Shown here: positions 56,820 to 64,000 of the stretch, piece after piece
Numbering within the stretch: position 1 is the first letter of the stretch
Layout of the letters: each line of letters begins with the position of its first letter
From: Favolaschia claudopus
Taxonomy: Eukaryota; Basidiomycota; Agaricomycetes; Agaricales; Mycenaceae
NCBI GenBank assembly: GCA_037176885.1
Contig: JAWWNJ010000046.1
Location: forward strand, 1,488,001-1,552,000
DNA length: 64,000 nt
Direction of reading: 5' to 3'
The notes under the pieces: model-generated
Database searches by the model: none
Told to the model about the DNA's origin: nothing
The model's input: the letters and a program-made list of their open reading frames with translations, nothing else
Position numbers and translations under genes: made by a program

Positions 56820-57345
56820 GTTTGTGAGTTGTTGCTTGAGGAGGGTGGTGGTGGTGGTGGTTGGTGGGAGAGAGGCGCGGTAAACAAACGCGTAAACAAT
56901 GCAAAATATGATCGCGTTTGATGGAGTTCGCTTGCTGACAGCTCAGACAACTTACTGTACATCGCCGCGACTCGGTGTAGGCTTTGCGCAGCCTCTCGGC
57001 GCGCTTTTCTTCTGCTGGGCGTTGTAGCCAGTCGAATCTGACCAGCTCTCCTTTCTCGTCCTCCTCTTTCATTTCCCGCATCCGATCTTGGAAGAGCATT
57101 TAGTCTCTCTTCCTCTGAGACGATGGAACAGCAGCAGCCGTCACTGAATATTACCGAATGCCAATGGAAAATCGACATATAGTTCGTATGTGTTTCATTG
57201 TTCAAGTTCGTTATTTCGCACCCGCTGAGTTCGCGTAGTTCCAGGCTTCATTGAGTATAGCTTCTGCCTTGCAGGGAGTTACGCTTCTCATTTTCCACAT
57301 ATCTTATCGAATGATACAGGACAGCAGCGTAAAGAAATAATTCCG
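56820..57345. promoter_or_regulatory. Histone H4 upstream region
   Basis: This separates the H4 start from the GH39 3' end. It holds a simple GTGGTGGTGGTGGTGGTTGG run (about 56848-56868) directly before H4. Reverse-strand frames at 56656-57205 are highly charged but in two overlapping phases with no family match. The H4 promoter is expected next to 56820. Confidence 0.4.
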
Positions 57346-59117
57346 TTATTCCATCACAAGCAAAGACACAGCATGTATTGGGAGCGCAAACTGAATATCA
57401 ATTATTCCATCTGTCAGCTGCAAGATGGACGCGGGACGCAAACTCTGGAGCATCCCCGCCTTTTTCAAGCCAGAAATCTGCTCCTGCGTCGGGTTCTGCG
57501 GCGACCCAAGCTCCAGCCACGCAGCGTACGCGTTGCTGTGCGTTTCGTCGATGCGGTAGTGCGTCAGCTCAATCGTTTCCCGCCCTTCGAACGCCCCAGA
57601 GACTCGCAGCGCGATCTGCGCATCCGGCTTGGGCAGCGCGTCGTCGTGGTAGTTCCATATCATTAGGGCCATTCTACTCCCGTCTTCGGACACCGAGCCC
57701 AGAACCCCGACATCCGAATCCCCCCCGTGTACGCTATTCTCCAGCACATCCCCCAACCCCGCCTGCCCCGTGCTGTTCGCCTCGACACGCCCTCCCTGCA
57801 TCATCCCAAACATGCGGAAGATATTCAGAATGGGCTTGTCGATCTGGTTCGTCGACAACACTCTGAACCCGTCGAAATAGGGATGATCATCGTACTCGAA
57901 CGCCCAGGTGAGGGCGCCGGTGAGGTTGACGCGGTGCTGCGCCGCGAGGTCGATCTGGCGTGCGAACGCAGCGGCGGTATACGATGGGTAGATCAGCCCA
58001 TTGCGGTAGTCGACCTCCGGCGAGAGACACGCAGCACACGAGTCCGGGTCGTCTTCCCCGATGACGATAGGCAGCTCGCTCAGCGTGCCGCCGAAGGAGC
58101 TGATCACGCTGAACGCGTCGTCGACGTTTTGCAGCGAGCTCGCCATGTTCATGCGCAGGTGTCCAGGGGTGGCGTCGGTCGCGTTGATGAAGGTCGGGGA
58201 GCCTTTGGCGTGGAAAGAGATGAAGTCGAGCGGGGCGCCGGTTCTTTTTGTGTTGGCGGCATTTTGACCGTTGAGGGTGTGGTTTAGGAATAAACCGAGC
58301 CAGTCCCCCGCGGCGCCGCCTGCGACCTCCGCACCGCCGACTGTGGCGTTTGGGAGCGCTCGCAAGACACCGTCAACGGCGTAGTCGTAGAGCATGAAAT
58401 ACTCGTCCTCCGTGCCGTTCCAATATGCGATGTTCGGTTCGTTCCATACCTGGACGGTCAAATCAAATTCTTCAATTGTCCCTATAGTCTTCAAACGAAA
58501 ACCCATACCTCCCAATACCAACTCCCCACCTCTTCAGCGCCGTATCGCTCCACACAATGCTTCGCCCACTGAAATATCAGCTCTCCCCACTTGCTCCAGG
58601 ACGTCGGCGGATTCGTCCACCCCGTAAAAATATTATCCGCACTCGCGCCGCCATTAAATTCAAACGAATACGGATCCGGGAACACACTCAGCGCCTTCGG
58701 CATGAATCCCGTTTGCACATACGGCTTGACGCCGTTCTCCAAATACGCGTCGAAAATGAGGTCCGTGGTCGTGAAGTTGTATATCGGATTCCCGTCTGCG
58801 TCCTCGGTGTACGCGTCGGTGCAGCCCCATTTGAGCTGATGCGGCGCCGTATCGTTGGAGGGGTCGCACGTTGTCAGGAGGTTGTGTGTCCGGAAATACG
58901 TCTGCTGTGGCCCGCCGAGGGCCCCCAGGTGGGATAGCAGCGCCCGGCCATCGGGGTAAGTCGCGTAGTTGGGCTCGTCGCAGCCGAAGAAACGCGCGAT
59001 GGGGGGGAGGTCGCCGAGGGATGTTGAGGCGCTGACGCTGATGTTCACTTGTCGCGCGGTGGCGAGGCGAATGCCTGTAAGTGCGACGAAGAGAAGTGGG
59101 GGCGAAAATATACTCAT
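57346..59117 (-). CDS. Secreted glycoside hydrolase family 39-like enzyme
   Basis: Starts MSIFSPPLLFVALTGIRLAT with ARQ, a signal peptide of about 22 residues. Next RFFGCDEPNYATYPDGRALL, QQTYFRTHNLLTTCDPSND, FDAYLENGVKPYVQTGFMPK, then across one intron (donor GTATGG near 58511) GSWYWE joined to VWNEPNIAYWNGTEDEYF. The WNEPNI motif holds the acid/base Glu of GH39, and VIGEDDPDSC near the middle likely holds the nucleophile Glu. GH39 enzymes include beta-xylosidases and alpha-L-iduronidase-type hydrolases; the substrate here is likely a plant hemicellulose or similar xyloside but this is inference. Length about 570 residues is normal. Only one intron is present. Several N-glycosylation motifs (NAT, NGT, NHT) agree with secretion. 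Confidence 0.88.
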
Positions 59118-60377
59118 GACGTTCGTTCAATGAGGTATGAAGTTCTTTGCTGCGACGTTTTTATGCTCGGTGGCGAAGCCGGGGCGGACACTCACGCAAG
59201 TCTTCTGCGACCCCATGATTTCGTGTCGGAGCTCTGCGTTCGATGAGGGTCGATGTTGGTTCACCTAACTCTGTGTCAATCTGTTTGTCATAACTTGTAC
59301 TCAGGTTTTCGAAACTTGATCTGGTCACCCACAGAAACCGCGACATCTTTGAGCTCCTCCGTCCTTCGTAACTTACACATTTGACTTGCATTTGACGCTG
59401 CAAAGTGCGGGCCGACACGGGCCGTCCCAGCAGTCAGCCGCCTCGCGCTGAACTTCCGACGATTCCACTTGCGCTCCCACTCCCCAAAACGCTTCACCTA
59501 TCGAGAGCGAACATGGTGACAGACTCTCAACGCGACGAGTCGACGACAGCTTCACTCTTCATATTTCTCATGGGAACCAGCGGATCCGGTTACTGCAGCT
59601 GGTCTCTACGTACCGCGTCAATAACTGCGCCCTGGTCTCCTTCACATGGTATACGGATCATAACGACAATCTTTGCACAAATCTCCGTGTATGTGCGCAG
59701 CTCTTCGGAAGCTTCCCCATCGTCGCTCAATGAAACCGACGGAAGCCGACGGAGCGGTGTTTTGAATACGAACGACGCGACGTCGCCTATCAACGAATTC
59801 ATTTTGAACAGATAGTACCGAACCTTGCTGAACAGATCGAAACCACTCAGGTCCTTTGTTTCCTCTCGAATGCGCTCCAAGCTCAGTGACAGACTCAGCT
59901 AATAACGAGCGTCGAGACCAAGTACATACCAGCACAAGTTTGATTCTGATCATGGTATATTATGATTTTACAGTTTTACTACGCGTTACAGTGACCTTCT
60001 GAATCTGCGCGATGCGATCTGAAAATGGCATGGGTATCAACGCCTGTTGATTCACAAACAGACGCCAAGCGCTTAGCGCAAACCACACCCAGACGACCAC
60101 ACCGCACAGATGAGGCTCGAACGCGGCCAGATTACCTAGGCTCTAAACGTATCAATAACGAAAGACGAAGAAATAAAGAATAATAAATGAAATTCATAGA
60201 ACCAACGCAGGAACGGCCGATAAAAAAAGCAAACAATCAACAAGATAAAACACGCATTCGGTTTCGAGTTCGGTTGGGGTAATAAGTACAACAAAAACGA
60301 CAGTGGGCGGTCAACGTGCACGTTGCTCGATGTGGGAATCTCATACATTCAATCGCAAGACGGGGGAGTTTGTGTGT
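59118..60377. other. Intergenic region, possible decayed gene
   Basis: About 1.26 kb. On the minus strand 59590-59880 reads MERIREETKDLSGFDLFSKV with RYYLFKMNSLIGDVASFVFK, which looks protein-like, but no matching neighbour exon or family was found; it may be a fragment. The GH39 promoter is at the left end. Around 60150-60270 the sequence is very A-rich (3' end of the next minus-strand gene). Confidence 0.35.
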
Positions 60378-62238
60378 TTACTGCTGCTCCTGTTCGCGGC
60401 CGCGATCGATGTAGGGCGGAGGGAGCTCGCGCACGACGCCAGCGTCTTGGTGCTGGAAGATGAGCTCCTCACCAGGAGCTGTGTTGTTGCCCAATGACGC
60501 CGAGCGGGAAGGTGTCCTCCCGCCGCCGCTAGGCCCAGCGACCGCAGACCGACTCCGCTCGATGGACGAAGCGCCGCCGTCAGCAAAGGGGTCGTAATAC
60601 TCCGAATCACTCGAAGGACTGCCGCCCATCGCTTCGATCTCCTTGGCAGACCGGCGGACGGAGGCCGTGGGGAAGTTCGAGAACGCGGCTGCACGGTTCG
60701 CATTAGGATTGCGAACAGTCAATCCCGAGCCGATTGACGTCGCCCCAGAAAGGGAGGACTCAGACAGAGTGGCATATCGACGGGGGATAGTTGGACCGGA
60801 GGATGTGGAGACCGAGTGGACGAGTGACGGGCCAGGACTCAGAGGCGAGCGAGTCTGCTGAGTCTGCTGAGTAGGAGAGGGAGGCGCGATGAAAGCATTG
60901 ATCGACAGGATCCGAGATCCCGTTTCCTGGACGGGCACCGTACTGTTACCCGCCTCAAACTGACGCGGGGAAAGTTCCTTTGCTGCCTGCTGCATCTTAC
61001 GACGCCGCATGAACAGAAAGGCGCCAACACCACCCAAAATCAGAAGCACGACGAGAGTCACCACAACGCCAGCTATAGTGGCCGTTTTCTTGCGGTTTTT
61101 CGCCGTCACTGCAGCAGCTTTAAGTTGAGCTGCAATCACGGTCGAGTTCCCACTCGAGCTGACTAGCCCGATGCAGTCCACGTTATTTGAGCCCGCCGTT
61201 TTCACAATCGGAGTTCCGGTGGCCCAACGACCGTTCCTAGATAGACGATCAGCTTTGGAAGAGAATAGTCAGGGATGCTCCTCACAAATCACTGATTGCG
61301 GCTGCAGATAAACTTTAGCACTGGCAAAAGCTGATCAATGAAAAGGCATACCGATCAACTGTGTACCGGGATCCGCTCGGTCAATGAAAGTGAATTGATC
61401 ATCGACGGGACCTGGCACAAAGGACATTCAGTCTTGTTTTTTTCACGTGCAAATCCAATACTCACCCATAGTAACGTTGGTGATAATGGGGGAGTTAACG
61501 GCGGCCAAAGTGAGATTGTAAGGTGGTACGCCACCCTTAAAACATATTTGTTTGTGTACTTTGAAAAGGAAAGGCCGGTTAAATACCTTGATTGTAATTC
61601 CCCAAGGCTGACACGTCGTGAGGGTATCCGTCACATTAGCCGTTACTGTGAATGGTGGGTCGTTCGACGGTTGAGGGATGCACTGTGTCGATTGTCCAGC
61701 TGTGCCCAACGATTAAAATTGCGCGCAGGTAAAATCGAAAAAGGTCATACCGACTACGGTGAAGAGGTTTGGGGGAACACCACCGGAACTACCCTGGGAA
61801 TCAACGACTGTCAAGAGAAGCTGGGATCCTAAATACAGTTCAGCATTACAAACAAGAGAGAACCGAGCAAGTTATACTCACCGACAGGCTGGTTTACAGT
61901 CCAGGACAGTTTGCTCTCATCCGTACCAATCAACGTCGTGCTTGGAGTGCCAGAACCGACAGGGAACGCGAGCATATAGAACGGAGGAACACCATGAGTG
62001 TTGTTATTGGGGTCAAAGGGTTTGACCTGAATTGGGAAGTCCCTGCAAGACGGGAGTGACGACGACAGTGCCTGTAGCGTACAGTGAGCGGGGTCTTAAC
62101 GCCAGCAACTCGGGATATAACGCGCACATTTCCAGCAAACTGCCACTGGAAGACTTTACTGGTCTGAGCGTGACATGGGACGATAACACAAGACAGGACA
62201 AGGAGGGTGAGGAGAGTTGCGACCGAGCCGAAGTTCAT
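60378..62238 (-). CDS. Single-pass surface membrane protein, agaricomycete type
   Basis: Starts MNFGSVATLLTLLVLSCVIV PCHAQ (signal peptide). After short introns the extracellular part reads RDFPIQVKPFDPNNNTHGVP, PFYMLAFPVGSGTPSTTLIG, SQLLLTVVDSQGSSGGVPPN, GGVPPYNLTLAAVNSPIITN and so on, with a few Cys and glycosylation sites. A single transmembrane helix (ATIAGVVVTLVVLLILGGVG AFLFM) is followed by RRRK, giving type I topology. The cytosolic tail of about 220 residues is Ser/Pro-rich, with ASSIERSRSAVAGPS and EYYDPFADGG. Proteins with this build are common in agaricomycetes, with no established function; they resemble wall-stress or mucin-like sensors. The exact small exons between 61230 and 62060 are approximate. 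Confidence 0.75.
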
Positions 62239-64000
62239 GGCTGGTCGTTGAGAGCGGCGGCGAAAGAAATCCGATGGCCCGCCGCACTGAGGCTTGAGAT
62301 AAACGGCACCGGGCCCTGACAGTTTGCGACTAGCGCTCTGTTTTGAATATAATTTTTTGAAGATAAGTGGTGTGCTGAGGGACTTCTAGAGGATTGTAGG
62401 CACCTTCGAAGACATAAGAGCCGCCACTGCTGGGGGAGAGAAAGAAAAAAGACAGAAAGCCCTGGGACACCAGGTTCGACCAGAGGTAGTAGATGGCAGA
62501 CCGGCGAAGAACCCTTTAGCAGCAAACTACCATCAGCGCTTGCGGCAACCTATATTATCCTTTATTTGGATCCAAAGCTCATCACCGTGTCGCCATGATC
62601 CATCACCGTATTCCTCCGTTCTGTCCGCCACTGCACTGTGCTTGCTGTCTCTGCCTGGCTATTCAGTGTATATTGCTTCGTATCCACTACTACTCTGGCT
62701 TGTTTCTTGGTTGCTTTACTTCGTTCAACTTCCTCGCCAAGCGCTTTGTCTCAACGCACACTACTCAACCTCGATCTTTTCCCCTGACAGATTCCAAATT
62801 TCACCGCCCGTCTCATATCTGATGCTGCCACTCGTGTGTCCGCCATCTCTTCAGCCTCGAGTTTGGTTGTGGGTCGAACAATAATATCAGCAATCTTGCG
62901 CTTCAGTCGAAATTCGGCAGGAGTCTTAATTTTCTGCATGCATTCTGGATTCCGTCGAGCCTTGCGTTGTCTGGTCCAACCAAACGAAATATTCGCCAAT
63001 TTGAAACACACATCATTAAAATGTGGCCCTGGTGAACTGTCCGTGTATACTCCATATTGTCCCAATGACAATGTGATTGTCGCCGCGTCCCCGCATGAGG
63101 GGCGGTGCGTCTATCGTGGCTTCTTCTCAACACCGTCAACGCGCTGCAAGGCGGCCGACTGAAATCAGGCTCTGGGTCTAGACTCTGATGGTCGTCATTT
63201 CCGGAGGCATTTTTAGAAACATCTGAATTTCGTCGATCTCGGATTCCCTTGGCTGTGACGACCCGACATAAATCGGCGTCGAGATGATCAAAGCGCACTG
63301 GCCATATTAAACCTTCCGATAATGGTTTCTCGAGACCACCAAATTCACTTGAACTCGTGGGACCAGTCACTCAACTCAACCATCTGTGCGCAACAAGTCG
63401 CTCACGTTCTCCTGCATACACAACCACAAGGGCCAAACTATGCGACTTTTTCTACTCATCGAGTCAAGACCATGTCAACCTCAAAATGGGTACGGCCAGG
63501 TACCACCTCGACATTCCAGACGTCAAGCACTTGTTGCGCATTCTCCGCATCAAGTGATTCGATCTTCGATGACAGCGGAAACCCATCACACTGACTTGCA
63601 CAACCTCAACACTGGTTGGCCAGCCACTGCGATTGTCCACAACTGTTCACTCGCGTTACAAGTTATTCTAGTATCGCGGTTCTCAAAATAGGCAGATTCA
63701 TCTCGGATCCTCGTCCTTCTTCATGTTATCTCACGGCAACTATCCGCGTTCCGAGTTCTCTCGTATTGACTCCCATGCAAAGCCCGCGCTCGAACACGTC
63801 AACGTCGGCGCCTCTGCCTCCGCAAACCCATTTGTCTATCAGCCATCCCCGTCCCGAGCTCGCAAGACGGAGACCCGGGTATACCATGCGAGGAGGGATG
63901 TTTGCCATCGTAAATTGCGAGTATGTACGTGGGTGTCGATCGTGCAGCGTATATAGTTTTCCCCAATGGTGTTTCATAAAAAACGAACATCCCGGCGCCA
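62239..64000. other. Right end: no firm gene; two candidate exons
   Basis: On the minus strand, RLKRKIADIIVRPTTKLEAE continuing to EMADTRVAASDMRR (around 62830-62930) and MTGPTSSSEFGGLEKPLSEG (63370 downward) look partly protein-like, but no exon chain with a start, stop and family could be built. On the plus strand, MLSHGNYPRSEFSRIDSHAK from 63723 ends at a GTATAC donor-like site near 63880, so a gene could start here and leave the window. Neither is called. Confidence 0.3.

Noticed and set aside
62836..63162. 108-codon plus-strand frame near the right end
   Set aside because: A minus-strand frame over the same bases looks somewhat more protein-like, and neither can be joined into a complete gene.

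Overview
The window is nuclear DNA of a filamentous basidiomycete, most probably a mushroom-forming agaricomycete. Genes are split by many short (about 45-60 bp) GT-AG introns and lie on both strands. The set includes a clampless1 (Clp1) sexual-development gene, a fungal-type SLATT gene, HAM1-like, DUF2306 and DUF6593-like proteins, and BTB and F-box paralogue-type genes. No rRNA genes, CRISPR arrays or operons were seen.

Layout. 1-14.5 kb: the 3' part of an ankyrin protein, a flavin amine oxidase, a type II peroxiredoxin, proteasome subunit beta-7, a protein with dsRBD-like repeats, a proline-rich disordered protein, a BTB protein and a DUF2306 membrane protein. 15-22 kb: a kinase-like/armadillo-repeat fusion that lacks the catalytic-loop Asp, then a tandem array built from tRNA-Thr halves, then a HAM1-like gene that starts right at the repeat edge. 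22.2-25.7 kb: a repeat island. It has a 2.25-kb element with near-identical 196-bp inverted termini holding the 5' pieces of a RecQ-type helicase and of a transposon-associated gene fused tail to tail, followed by a 560-bp element with 25-bp perfect inverted repeats. 25.7-31 kb: an N-terminally anchored protein, a damaged SLATT gene, an inverted second copy of the tRNA-linked repeat and a tRNA-Thr(UGU) that begins inside that repeat. 31-46 kb: the haem protein DAP1, a DUF6593-like protein, Clp1, a 9.2-kb sacsin-like gene ending in a BTB domain, and an F-box/LRR protein. 46-64 kb: mostly housekeeping genes, namely TFIIIC subunit 6, a conserved unknown, septin CDC12, a DNAJC28-type protein, a UDP-sugar transporter, histone H4, a GH39 glycosidase and a single-pass membrane protein.

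The housekeeping genes show no joint pathway. The most unusual content lies in 18.5-29.9 kb: nested inverted-repeat elements, tRNA-derived repeats and gene fragments, with two host genes (HAM1-like and the 25.7-27.0 kb gene) whose ends touch the repeats. Exon borders were deduced by eye from splice sites and reading frame, so starts and small exons carry some uncertainty.
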